Source of the DNA: Ruegeria sp. EL01
GTDB taxonomy: Bacteria > Pseudomonadota > Alphaproteobacteria > Rhodobacterales > Rhodobacteraceae
Length of the DNA: 57,334 nt
Reading direction: 5' to 3'
Assembly: GCF_900313035.1 (NCBI RefSeq)
Contig: NZ_OMPS01000006.1
Coordinates: 1-57,334 of the forward strand
Shown: piece by piece, positions 1 to 7,865 of the stretch
Layout: each line of letters opens with the position of its first letter
How positions within the stretch are numbered: position 1 is the stretch's first letter
Notes under the pieces: model-generated
The model's input: the letters and a program-made list of their open reading frames with translations, nothing else
Database searches by the model: none
What the model was told of the DNA's origin: nothing
Position numbers and translations under genes: made by a program

Positions 1-367
1 GATAGATACCGCGCAACCGTCCGGTAGCTGAAATTGAGTATCGCGCAGCGAAGTCGCTATCGGTAAAAACCAGAGTGTCGCCGTCCAATCGCGCTTGGCT
101 GCGGAACCAACTACCACTGCCATGATGGCCGCGCCCCACTGAATAGATGACACTGAATAGCCCGTCTTCGTCCTGGCTTTCCACGACGAGAATGTGACTT
201 CTCCAAGTGTCCCATCTTCCCGTCCAAACCCCGAGGAACGGGGAATTATCCTGGGCGGTGATTTCGATATCGTCGGGCAGGGGAGCATCACCCACGAGGA
301 TTGATTCCTGTGCCAATGACTGACTGGTCAGAATGAAAAGCGTGGCGATGGCAAAGATGATGCGCAT
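1..367 (-). CDS. Secreted protein of unknown function, 3' part beyond the window edge
   Basis: An open frame reads leftward from an ATG at 367 and runs off the window without a stop, giving about 122 residues. The first 20 residues form a clear Sec signal peptide: MRI, then a hydrophobic run, ending in SLAQ before ESILVG. The mature part contains FLGVWTGRWD and HILVVE followed by VIYSVG, a beta-rich pattern I associate with small domains of unknown function that are sometimes attached to secreted hydrolases. I infer an exported periplasmic protein. The function cannot be assigned, and the missing C-terminus may carry a catalytic domain. Confidence 0.6.
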   Translation of the reverse strand, partial: MRIIFAIATLFILTSQSLAQESILVGDAPLPDDIEITAQDNSPFLGVWTGRWDTWRSHILVVESQDEDGLFSVIYSVGRGHHGSGSWFRSQARLDGDTLVFTDSDFAARYSISATGRLRGIY

Positions 368-637
368 GGCTGGTTTCCGAATGTCGCGGCTTGATACAAG
401 GCGATACCAATAGAGCACAGAATGTGGGCACGGATATACATTAAGTGTTCGAATCAACGAAACTGACATTCGCCATCTTGCAGAAATTCGGGACTATGGG
501 CTCTGAGCGGTCGAATGCCCATGCAGCACTGATACGGCCAGTCGGTTCCCGAAAACTGCCCTCGCCACAAAAGATATAATCCCACTGCCAGCGCGGTGCT
601 GGTGAATGGGCTTGGAGGGTGGATCGGAGGGCAAATC

Positions 638-1270
638 ATGCCAAGAGTCCAACTTCCCGCAACCACCCCGAAACGCAATGCCCGGAACAAAGGGCGCATC
701 ATCGGGCAGAAGCGACCCCTTTTGCCAAAACAGGTCTGGGCGATCCGGGCACGGCTTGAACTGGCGGGTAACCTCCGCGACTTAGCTTTGTTCAACGTCG
801 CCATCGACAGCAAACTTCGTGGCTGTGATCTGGTCAAATTGGCCGTGTCTGACCTCGTGAAGGATGATCGCGTTCGGGAGCGCGTTTCAGTGATCCAGAG
901 CAAAACTAAGCGCCCCGTCCAGTTCGAACTAACGGAAAACACGCGTGAAACCGTCTTGGCATGGGTGAAATCACCCGAGATGTTTGCGTGTCGTTTCATG
1001 TTCCCGAGCCGGTTCCATGACCGCCCACATATCTCGACCCGCCAGTATGGAAGGCTCGTTCGTGACTGGGTGACGGCGATTGGGCTTGAACCGAGCGGGT
1101 ACGGCACCCATTCGCTTCGGCGAACAAAGGCGGCGGAGATATACCGAAAGACGGGCAACCTCCGTGCGGTCCAACTGCTACTCGGGCACACGAAGGTCGC
1201 TAGCACTGTTCGGTATCTTGGCGTCGAACTGGAAGATGCCCTGAGTATCGCCGAGCGTATCGATATCTAA
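638..1270 (+). CDS. Short tyrosine recombinase/integrase (catalytic domain only)
   Basis: The protein has 210 residues from the ATG at 638, which is preceded by GGAGG at 626-630. An upstream in-frame ATG at 596 lacks such a site. The tyrosine-recombinase signature is complete: Arg in KLRGCDL, Lys in SKTKRP, the HSLRR box (HxxR), His in LLGHTKV and the nucleophile Tyr in TVRYLGV. The usual N-terminal core-binding domain is absent, as in the short stand-alone integrases common on alphaproteobacterial plasmids and islands. No obvious att site or cargo accompanies it, so its substrate is unknown. It sits next to an IS and broken genes, which suggests an eroded mobile region. Confidence 0.85.
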   Translation: MPRVQLPATTPKRNARNKGRIIGQKRPLLPKQVWAIRARLELAGNLRDLALFNVAIDSKLRGCDLVKLAVSDLVKDDRVRERVSVIQSKTKRPVQFELTENTRETVLAWVKSPEMFACRFMFPSRFHDRPHISTRQYGRLVRDWVTAIGLEPSGYGTHSLRRTKAAEIYRKTGNLRAVQLLLGHTKVASTVRYLGVELEDALSIAERIDI

Positions 1271-1277
1271 GTTACCT

Positions 1278-1302
1278 TGGCGAACGGCCCTGCCGTTCGC
1301 CA
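1278..1302. terminator. Hairpin just downstream of the short integrase
   Basis: A perfect 10-bp stem, TGGCGAACGG with CCGTTCGCCA, encloses the 5-nt loop CCCTG and starts 8 bp after the integrase stop codon. No T-tract follows, so it is either a weak terminator or an RNA-stabilising hairpin. Confidence 0.45.
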
Positions 1303-1443
1303 TCCCAAAGCAGTTGCCCGTCACCTATGCGGCGATGGTCGGTGCTGAGCCCGTTTGACAAATGCTGCGCGATCCATGAAGGGCCGCTTTGCCCGTCACA
1401 ATGGCAAGGTCGTGACGACAGATGGGGATCAATGAGTCCCGAA

Positions 1444-1931
1444 CTACAAATCTAGAAACGATACAAGCAACCCGGCAAATTCTTCTGGTTTGTCAACGCA
1501 AGGCAGATGACCTGCCCCCCGTATCAGCTGGAACTCGCTATTCGGAAGAGAAGCAGCGAATTCCTCTACGATGTCGCGTGGGGTCACGACGTCATCTTCG
1601 GTGCCAATAACAAGCGCGGGTTGGGCGGGACGAGAGACGGCCTTTGACAAATCTGCATGGCCGATCGCCTGGCAGCAGCCAACATAGCCCTCAACAGACA
1701 AACGCAACCGTCGGGCGACCAATTCTGCAAAGCGCGGAGACGGCTGACAAAAATCAGGGGAAAACAGGTGCTGAAAGGAGTCTTCGATTTTCTTTCGACA
1801 GAACCCTTCGTTTCGAGCTGCCGTAGCCCCTTCCATCCAATCTTCGCGGACACCGATTTTCATTGCTGTATTGGATAGCACAAGCCGCTCTACGAGGTCG
1901 GGGCGCAGCACTGCAATTCTCTGGGCGACTA
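1444..1931 (-). pseudogene. 3' fragment of a 3-oxoadipate enol-lactonase-like alpha/beta hydrolase
   Basis: From the IS edge to the stop at 1444 the minus strand encodes about 160 residues of an alpha/beta hydrolase. It begins VAQRIAVLRPDLVERLVLSN, has GYVGCCQAI in the cap region, the acid-bearing strand ending in GTEDDVVTP and the catalytic His in GAGHLPCVD. These features match the C-terminal half of PcaD-type 3-oxoadipate enol-lactonases. The N-terminal half, including the nucleophile Ser elbow, is missing, because the frame runs straight into the insertion sequence. The longer open frame that continues into the IS has no hydrolase character. The fragment is a broken gene and probably not functional. 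Confidence 0.8.
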
Positions 1932-1946
1932 GGTCATGTTGACAAA
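1932..1946 (+). repeat. Left terminal inverted repeat of the IS
   Basis: GGTCATGTTGACAAA; exact reverse complement of 2813-2827. Confidence 0.88.
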
Positions 1947-1992
1947 AGGGATTCACATCGTGCCGTAGGCGTGATTCAAGCTGGTATCTACG

Positions 1993-2825
1993 ATGGAGAC
2001 CAACTTGGCACGAGACCTGATGCCGGACGAAGAGTGGGCGTTCTTTGAGCGTTTCATTCTGGCTGTCCGCGCCCCGAACGGGCGCAAACCCACCAACCAC
2101 CGCCTTGTTCTAGATGGTATTTTCTGGATTGCGCGGACCGGAGTACCATGGCGCGACTTGCCCGAAGAGTTCGGCAAATGGTCAAGCGTCTACCGCCAGT
2201 TTCGGCGCTGGACCTTGGCCGGGCTTTGGGAGGATATCATGGACGCGCTGAACCGAAGTGGTGCGGTCCCAGATGCGCTCCAGATGATCGACAGCACCGT
2301 AATCCGTGCCCACCATCAGGCAGCGGGTGCAAAAGAGGGACTCCGAGACAGGGTTTCGGCCGCTCTCGAGCGTCCGATGGGAAAACAGTCCACTGGACTG
2401 TTTTCTGGACCATCTACCACTTCACGACCAAGATCCACCTCCTCGTCAACGCTCACGGCCTACCCATGAGAACCGAGATCACGCCGGGCCAGACATCCGA
2501 CTATCTTGGTTTTGATCTGGTCATGGTGGACAATCTGCCGTGCCCCAGAGTGTTATTGGCGGATCGCGGATATGATGCTGATAGAATGCGCAAAAAAATG
2601 GATGCCCGTGATGTTCTGACTCAGATACCGATGCGGAAATCCCGGAAAATGCGCGTCGGTGTGGACCACTCGCTGTATCGTCTCCGCAATCTGGTCGAAC
2701 GATGCTTCAATAAGCTCAAAAACGCTCGGCGTGTCGCAACGCGCTACGACAAGACTGCGGAAAGTTTCTTGGGTTTCATCGACATCACGTCGATCCGCCT
2801 CTGGTTCCGCCATTTGTCAACATGA
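1993..2825 (+). CDS. IS5/IS427-family DDE transposase, two overlapping frames
   Basis: Frame A (1993-2469) carries the N-terminal DUF4096-type region: LMPDEEWAFFERF, then RTGVPWRDLPEEFG, and the first acidic residue in MIDSTVIRAHH. The homology then switches to another frame (open 2148-2825) with GFGRSR, TTKIHLLVNAHG, the second Asp in VLLADRGYD and the C-terminal Glu region RNLVERCFNKLK. IS427-group elements normally make the full transposase by programmed frameshifting between such frames, so the split is expected. Between GFGRSR and TTKIHLL about 17 residues replace the GGF I would expect, and this stretch encodes a DNA palindrome. Activity is therefore uncertain. Confidence 0.82.
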
Positions 2826-2827
2826 CC
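2813..2827 (-). repeat. Right terminal inverted repeat of the IS
   Basis: TTTGTCAACATGACC. The transposase stop codon (2823-2825) lies inside this repeat, as often happens in compact IS elements. Confidence 0.88.
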
Positions 2828-2882
2828 TAGGTCGCTCGACCCCATCAAAGATAACAATGCCAACTTTCTTAATTGAGCCCAT
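2828..2882 (-). pseudogene. Probable 5' stub of a DJ-1/PfpI-family gene
   Basis: Reading leftward from an ATG at 2882, the first codons give MGSIKKVGIVIFDGVER before the frame enters the IS. KKVGIVIFDGVE is the typical opening strand and loop of DJ-1/PfpI (glutamine amidotransferase-like) proteins. Only about 18 residues remain, so the call rests on one short motif. It does not continue the hydrolase fragment on the other side of the IS: in that gene's frame the bases here read no nucleophile elbow. Confidence 0.35.
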
Positions 2883-3486
2883 GCTAGCGTTCCATTTTAC
2901 CCGACTAGGATTTTTGGAATCCACCTTTCGGGCAAGGCCCAGGTGGAATATTGTAGCCTAACACCCCCTTTAGAGATGTCACTTGGCAAGGTAGCCCGAA
3001 TTGCCCAATAGGTGAAGCATCAATGTTCCGCAAAGCTACGAGAAATCTGAAATAACCCCAATTTTCGATGCGCTATGGTCATCAATTTTATGCTGTTTAC
3101 AACGGGGGATAAACATATTCACCAAGTAAGAGTATCGGGACCTCTTGGTAATAAATGTAGATCATTCCGAAAGTGCCAGCGATAGTGGAGAAGGTATATC
3201 ACGCGGCTGGAAATTAGAGAGTCATCGAAGCGAAATGACACAACAACGCATTTTTCGTAATTCTTAAAGCCGACGACGGCCTAATGTATGCGAACTCTGC
3301 GCCTTTCGAGTTTATGGCCCGCGCAGCGAAATTGCGATTTGAAAACTGACCATCCGAGCGGCTTTGAATGACCGCTTTCGCGAAAATCGCCGCAACGCTG
3401 ATAAAATGCTGCCGCAGGTGCGAATGATTGCTGCATGAGCAATAGCGGCGCCGGCAATAGGCGGCTCTGTTGCGCGTAACGGACAC
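2883..3486. other. Intergenic stretch without a convincing gene
   Basis: About 600 bp. The left part (to about 3200) is AT-richer and holds no gene-like frame. The right part (3214-3486) has open frames on the minus strand rich in Arg, Ser, Cys and His with no start-site support. I suspect a dispersed non-coding repeat or gene debris but cannot show this from one copy. Confidence 0.4.
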
Positions 3487-4080
3487 TCACAAGTCCCGAA
3501 TCCAGAACTGCAGCGGCTTCAGTGTTTCGCCTTTGCCCCCAATATCCTTCCAGGAAAACTGTGCCACAACATCGGGCAGAGGTTCGTATCCCCGCGCCCT
3601 CCAAAATGCGTCCAGCGGGCGATAGTCCGTTGGCCGTGCTGGGTGATCAGCAGGACGTTGGACACCGCAGAAGGCGCATTTTGGATAGCCAAGCGCGCGG
3701 GCGTGCGCCTCGCGCAGGTCGAAGAATTTGTTGCCTACGCCTTGCCCGCGATAGGGGGGCAGCAGGACGGATTCTGCGCAATAGAAGATGTCGTTGATGT
3801 CCAGTCCGCTGCCATCGAAGGCAGCCGCGAAGTCATCGGCGTGATCGGTCAGGGGCGCTCCGGTTGAGGCACCGACGAGTGTATCGCCTTCAAAGGCGCC
3901 GACGACGATTGCCTTGTCGCTGTCAAGGTAGGCTTGCAGGTAGTTGCGCTCGTACTCCAGATCGCCGTCATAAAGATAAGGCCAAGCGTGGAACACCTCG
4001 ATCCGCAGGCGGGCCACATCATCAAGCGCATCTGTCAGAGCCGCCCCCGTCAGGACGCGGACATCGGACACCTCAGCCAT
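3487..4080 (-). CDS. GNAT-family N-acetyltransferase
   Basis: The 197-residue protein shows a GNAT fold: an N-terminal RLRIEVFHAWPYLYDGD segment, the strand AIVVGAFEGDTLVGAS, then AESVLLPPYRGQGVGNKFF, which carries the acetyl-CoA pyrophosphate loop (RGQGVG). The C-terminal ALGYPKCAFCGVQRP and FWRARGYEPL complete the family pattern. The substrate is unknown. The start overlaps the end of the NTF2-like gene by 8 bp, so the two are probably cotranscribed. It is the last gene of the minus-strand block that begins with murA. Confidence 0.8.
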   Translation of the reverse strand: MAEVSDVRVLTGAALTDALDDVARLRIEVFHAWPYLYDGDLEYERNYLQAYLDSDKAIVVGAFEGDTLVGASTGAPLTDHADDFAAAFDGSGLDINDIFYCAESVLLPPYRGQGVGNKFFDLREAHARALGYPKCAFCGVQRPADHPARPTDYRPLDAFWRARGYEPLPDVVAQFSWKDIGGKGETLKPLQFWIRDL

Positions 4081-4471
4081 TCGAGACCTGTTTGGTCCAG
4101 TCGGCTAGGTTGTAGTAAGTGGTGACGCGGGTGATCTTGCCGTCTTTGAGGTCAAAGAACGATCCAGCAGGCAGGCGATAGGTCTGGCCGTGGGCCTGCG
4201 GCAAGCCTTCATCAGTTTCCAGATAGGTGCCGTTGACGGTGAATTCAGCAGCGGCGCGTGTGCCGTCCGGGGCGTCGAAAATCACGATATCGGTCAGGTT
4301 TTCGCGGTAGCAGCGGTTCATATGGGCGCAAAAGGCCGCAAATTTTTCCTTGCCGGCACGGATCTGCCCTTCGTTCACGTGATGGGCCACGTCATCAGAG
4401 AGGCAAGCCAACATGCTATCGACATCACTGGCGTTGAAGGCTTCGAAGTAGGTTTTGACGGTCGGGTTCAT
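4073..4471 (-). CDS. NTF2-like/SnoaL-family protein
   Basis: From the ATG at 4471 the protein has 132 residues, beginning MNPTVKTYFEAFNASDVDSM. The acidic DDVAHHVNEGQI, the FDAPDGTRAAAEFTVNGTYL strand pair and the closing ITRVTTYYNLADW are typical of SnoaL or ketosteroid-isomerase-like folds, which form a cone-shaped ligand pocket. An in-frame extension to 4597 runs through the upstream phosphatase gene and is not a likely start. Only 2 bp separate it from that gene, so it is in the same operon. The ligand or reaction is unknown. Confidence 0.75.
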   Translation of the reverse strand: MNPTVKTYFEAFNASDVDSMLACLSDDVAHHVNEGQIRAGKEKFAAFCAHMNRCYRENLTDIVIFDAPDGTRAAAEFTVNGTYLETDEGLPQAHGQTYRLPAGSFFDLKDGKITRVTTYYNLADWTKQVSNG

Positions 4472-4473
4472 GG

Positions 4474-4926
4474 TCACTCCGTTGGTTCGCCCCAGCGGTC
4501 TTTCAGATGCTGGATGATCTGATCGCGGGTCTGTCGGTAGTGATGTAACTTCTGATCGCGGGTCTCGCCCATCCCGGTAGGGTCCATTATTGGCCAATAA
4601 TCGACATCCAGGTGAAAAATCCGGGTCAGGTCCAATGCTTTGCGCTGGCTGGCCGGGGACAGAGAGACGATCAGGTCAAACGAACTTAGATCGTCGCCCC
4701 ATTCCTGCATCTCGTCAAAGGACCGCGAGCGGTGGCGCGACAGTTCGACCCCCATTTCCTGACAGACCGCTATGCAGAACCCGTCAATCTCAAGATCGTT
4801 ATGCACGCCTGCGGATTGGACATATGTGCCGGTGCCATAGAATTTCTTCATGATGCCTTCGGCCATCGGGGACCGAACCGAATTGTGATCGCAACAGAAC
4901 AGGATGGACTGTGGCAGCGGCGTCAC
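4474..4926 (-). CDS. Low-molecular-weight protein-tyrosine-phosphatase-like protein
   Basis: The 150-residue protein has the P-loop C-x5-R-S near its start (CCDHNSVRSPMAEG, with CDHNSVRS as the active loop). A downstream Asp-Pro (MDPTG) fits the general acid of LMW phosphatases and ArsC-type arsenate reductases. The loop is HNSVRS rather than the more usual GNICRS, so arsenate reductase or phosphatase activity is open. It lies 3 bp from UPF0262 and downstream of hisD, an arrangement I recall as common in Rhodobacteraceae. A cytosolic role is likely. Confidence 0.8.
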   Translation of the reverse strand: MTPLPQSILFCCDHNSVRSPMAEGIMKKFYGTGTYVQSAGVHNDLEIDGFCIAVCQEMGVELSRHRSRSFDEMQEWGDDLSSFDLIVSLSPASQRKALDLTRIFHLDVDYWPIMDPTGMGETRDQKLHHYRQTRDQIIQHLKDRWGEPTE

Positions 4927-4929
4927 GCG

Positions 4930-5424
4930 TCAGCCTCCGAAATGCAGCACGCAGATCAGCGTGAACAGGCGGCGGGCCGTATCGGTGTCGATATCAGCCT
5001 TGCCTTCCAGCCGTTCCTGCAACACGCGGCTGCCTTCGTTGTGAATGCCACGCCGGGCCATATCGATAGTTTCGATCTGACTGGGCGGCAACGTCTTGAC
5101 CGCGTCAAAGTAGCTTTCGCAGATTTGGAAATAGTCTTTGACCACCTGCCGGAACGGGCCCAGAGACAGATGGAACTCGGCCGCTTTTTCGTTGGCTTCG
5201 GTCGCGATGTCGAACACCAACCGCTTGTCGCGGATCGAGAGCTGTACATGGTACGGGCCATCAGGCACCACGCGGTCGTCCCGCACGGGCAGTGCAAAGG
5301 TGTTTTCTTCCAGCAAGTCAAAGATGGCGACCTTGCGCTCCTGCTCGATCTCAGGGGTCGGTGGAGGCAGGTTTCGGTCGTCCAGTTCGATATGCGTAAT
5401 ACGGGTCATTTTCATGTGGTCCAT
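4930..5424 (-). CDS. UPF0262 family protein
   Basis: The protein is 164 residues from 5424, or 159 from the in-frame ATG at 5409 (MTRITHIELDDRNL), which is the start I prefer by family length. It has the UPF0262 pattern: an ERKVAIFDLLEENTF segment, LVFDI, and the late ETIDMARRGIHNEGSRVL with the Glu and Arg conserved in the family. No biochemical role is known to me. It lies 81 bp after hisD and directly before the phosphatase-like gene in the same orientation. Confidence 0.85.
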   Translation of the reverse strand: MDHMKMTRITHIELDDRNLPPPTPEIEQERKVAIFDLLEENTFALPVRDDRVVPDGPYHVQLSIRDKRLVFDIATEANEKAAEFHLSLGPFRQVVKDYFQICESYFDAVKTLPPSQIETIDMARRGIHNEGSRVLQERLEGKADIDTDTARRLFTLICVLHFGG

Positions 5425-5505
5425 TCAGATCAGAACAGACCTAACCCAAGCGCGCCGAAGGGGCAACGCTGCGTTCCACACCCTCAAAAAAGACGTTGCG
5501 CATCT

Positions 5506-6807
5506 TCAATCATTCAACCTGTCCAACCGTGCCTGAACGGATAACCCATGCGCCTCGAGACTTTCGGATTGCGCCAGTCGCGCCGCGGCAGGGCCTATTG
5601 CGCGCAGGGCTTGCGGTGTCATCTGACTGAGCGTGGTCCGCTTGAGAAAATCCATCACACTGAGCCCGGATGAGAACCGCGCGGACCGGGCGGTTGGCAG
5701 TACATGGTTGGGACCACCGACATAATCGCCAATCGCCTCGGGCGTATACTGACCCAGAAAGATTGCACCCGCGTGAATGGTTTTGTCGCACAGACCCGCC
5801 GGGTCAGCCACGCAGAGTTCCAGATGCTCGGGCGCGATGCGGTTGGACAGCAGCGCCGCCTCGTCCAGATCGCGAACGGTGATGACGGCGCCGTAGTCGC
5901 GCCAACTGGCGCCTGCGATGGCACGGCGTTGGAGCGTTTCAAGGCGTTTTTCCACAGCCTGCGCCACAGATTGCCCAAAGGCGGCATCATCGGTGATCAG
6001 AATGGACTGGGCACTTTCGTCATGTTCGGCCTGACTGAGCAGATCCAGCGCGATCCAGTCGGGGTCGTTATCCGTGTCCGCGATCACCAGAATTTCCGAT
6101 GGGCCTGCGATCATATCGATGCCGACCTTGCCGAACACCCGTCTTTTCGCCGCCGCCACATAGGCGTTGCCCGGACCTGTGATCTTATCCACGGGCGGTA
6201 TCGTTTCGGTGCCATAGGCCAGCGCGGCAATTGCCTGCGCGCCGCCGATACGGTAAATCTCATCCACGCCGGATAGCTGCGCCGCAAGCAGGACAAGAGG
6301 GTTTATCTGACCGTCCGGGGTTGGCACAGCGATCGCCAAACGCGAAACACCCGCCACTTTGGCAGGGATGGCGTTCATCAGAACAGAAGACGGATAAGAC
6401 GCCAGCCCGCCCGGTACATAAAGCCCGGCAGCAGATACAGCTGACCAACGCCAACCCAAAGTAGCGCCGGCATTATCCGTCCATTCGCAATCCTCGGGCA
6501 TTTGTTTTTCGTGATAGGCCCGGATGCGATCCGCCGCCAGTTCCAGCGCAGCGCGATCCTGAGCTGAGACATTGGCGACGGCATCGGCAATCTCGGACTT
6601 ACTGAAGGCCAAATTGTCCGGCGTCAGCTCCAACCGGTCGAATTTCGCCGTCAATTCGATCACAGCTGCATCACCTCGACCACGTACGTCTTCGATGATT
6701 TGCACCACAACCGCGTCGACATCGGGGCTGTCTTCGCGCTTGGCGGTCAGCAGCGCTTGAAAGGCGGCCTCAAAGTCGGGCGATGTGGTATCAAGGAACA
6801 CAGGCAT
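5506..6807 (-). CDS. hisD: Histidinol dehydrogenase
   Basis: HisD oxidises L-histidinol to L-histidine in two NAD-dependent steps, the last reactions of histidine synthesis. From the ATG at 6807 the protein has 433 residues, the usual length, starting MPVFLDTTSP. Family marks are GLYVPGGLASYPSSVLMN, KITGPGNAYVAAAKR, GPSEILVIAD and the zinc and active-site region LSQAEHDESAQSIL. The C-terminal GPNHVLPTARSARF is also typical. A longer in-frame extension to 7065 runs through the upstream GNAT gene and is rejected. It is cotranscribed with UPF0262. Confidence 0.95.
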   Translation of the reverse strand: MPVFLDTTSPDFEAAFQALLTAKREDSPDVDAVVVQIIEDVRGRGDAAVIELTAKFDRLELTPDNLAFSKSEIADAVANVSAQDRAALELAADRIRAYHEKQMPEDCEWTDNAGATLGWRWSAVSAAGLYVPGGLASYPSSVLMNAIPAKVAGVSRLAIAVPTPDGQINPLVLLAAQLSGVDEIYRIGGAQAIAALAYGTETIPPVDKITGPGNAYVAAAKRRVFGKVGIDMIAGPSEILVIADTDNDPDWIALDLLSQAEHDESAQSILITDDAAFGQSVAQAVEKRLETLQRRAIAGASWRDYGAVITVRDLDEAALLSNRIAPEHLELCVADPAGLCDKTIHAGAIFLGQYTPEAIGDYVGGPNHVLPTARSARFSSGLSVMDFLKRTTLSQMTPQALRAIGPAAARLAQSESLEAHGLSVQARLDRLND

Positions 6808-6866
6808 GATCTGGCACTCCGGGCGTTTCAACGGGACATATCGCCGGGACGGGCCAGCCTCAACCC

Positions 6867-7388
6867 TCAGTCCGTGGGGTGCAGCGATTTGCGCATCGGG
6901 AATTGGGGGATGCCGTTCCATTCGCCGGGCGCGCCGGCGGGCTGCCATCCCCGCGCGATATAGAAATCGCGTGCTGTGCGCGTCGCGTTCAGACTGGCGT
7001 TGGAGCAACCTGTCGCGGCCAGTTCCCTCTCCAACTTCCGCAGCAATGCCGTGCCAACACCGCATCTACTATGGTCAGGATCAACATAAAGCAGCGTTAC
7101 AACACCGGTATCGAGCAAACCGCCGACAGCTGCGACCTGGCCCGTGTTTTCAGCCAGCCAAATATGCGACCCACCGTCGATCCAGCCTCGGATTGCCGCC
7201 GGATTCTTGTTCTCCGTCCAAAGCGTGATGGCTTTTGGGTCGCCCAGATGGTCCGCACGACAAAGTTCAGTAATCGATCGGATCAGAACCTGGCTGATGT
7301 CAAACACGTCAAAAACCGTCGCCCGTCGCAGAACCAATCCATCAGGCTGCTGGTTGAACGCCTGAGAAATACCGCGTTTGTTTCCCAT
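6867..7388 (-). CDS. GNAT-family N-acetyltransferase
   Basis: A 173-residue protein with the GNAT order of strands: LVLRRATVFDVFDISQVL at the N-terminus, HIWLAENTGQVAAVGGL, then VTLLYVDPDHSRCGVGTALL, which carries the acetyl-CoA-binding R-x-x-G-V-G, and the C-terminal SLNATRTARDFYIARGW. It stops just before hisD (59 bp gap) and abuts DUF2948 directly (stop and start one base apart). The substrate is unknown; small-molecule or protein acetylation are both possible. Confidence 0.8.
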   Translation of the reverse strand: MGNKRGISQAFNQQPDGLVLRRATVFDVFDISQVLIRSITELCRADHLGDPKAITLWTENKNPAAIRGWIDGGSHIWLAENTGQVAAVGGLLDTGVVTLLYVDPDHSRCGVGTALLRKLERELAATGCSNASLNATRTARDFYIARGWQPAGAPGEWNGIPQFPMRKSLHPTD

Positions 7389-7865
7389 CTACTCGGGATG
7401 ATGCGGCGCGTGACCTGACGGGGCCTTATAGGGGCGGGTCACATCTTTAAGCGTGGCATCCAGCGCCTCGACCGACAAACGGATTGCCCCGTCACCCGCA
7501 AGGGTCAATAAAACATGACCAGCGCCATCTTCACCGGGTTCAAAATCGACCGACAACAAGGACAGGATCATGTCCTGGTCGCTTCGGTCGATGCCCTGAC
7601 TGGCAACGGACAGAACAGAATCAAACACCAAAACGGCACGGACCCGCTCGAACGATCGATTCCGGCGCGTTGCCGCATCCCTGTCTTCCCACCGAAAGCG
7701 GTTCAACAGCAAGGCAAAGCGTCGCTGCGATGGTTTCCATGTCATCTCGGTGACCGGAAAGATCGCGTCCTGCGCCAGGGTCGATATCACCTGCAGGTCA
7801 TCGCCATCTTCGGCGCCGAGGTTCAGCGGGGCCTCGCGCCCGTCTTCAAAACTTGCGTCTGTCAT
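7389..7865 (-). CDS. DUF2948 family protein
   Basis: A 158-residue protein with the DUF2948 pattern: [21 protein letters not shown], then [22 protein letters not shown], and the C-terminal [27 protein letters not shown]. The family is nearly confined to alphaproteobacteria and commonly lies between murA and hisD. The start overlaps the murA stop by 4 bp (ATGA), so translation is probably coupled. The function is unknown. Confidence 0.85.
   Translation of the reverse strand: MTDASFEDGREAPLNLGAEDGDDLQVISTLAQDAIFPVTEMTWKPSQRRFALLLNRFRWEDRDAATRRNRSFERVRAVLVFDSVLSVASQGIDRSDQDMILSLLSVDFEPGEDGAGHVLLTLAGDGAIRLSVEALDATLKDVTRPYKAPSGHAPHHPE

Larger units (their letters stand above)
1932..2827 (+). mobile_element. 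IS5-family (IS427-like) insertion sequence
   Basis: The element is 896 bp long and bounded by 15-bp perfect terminal inverted repeats GGTCATGTTGACAAA. Each end is flanked by TA: the left flank ends CTA and the right flank begins TAG, consistent with insertion into a CTAG target and duplication of TA. It holds one transposase in two overlapping frames. An extra palindrome lies inside the transposase at 2381-2405. The two flanking sequences belong to different genes, which points to a rearrangement as well as simple insertion. Confidence 0.88.

Noticed and set aside
454..1206. 250-residue minus-strand frame opposite the short integrase
   Set aside because: The plus strand encodes a complete recombinase motif set; this is its shadow.
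3214..3486. Cys/Arg/His-rich 90-residue frame
   Set aside because: Composition and lack of a start site suggest non-coding or repeat DNA.
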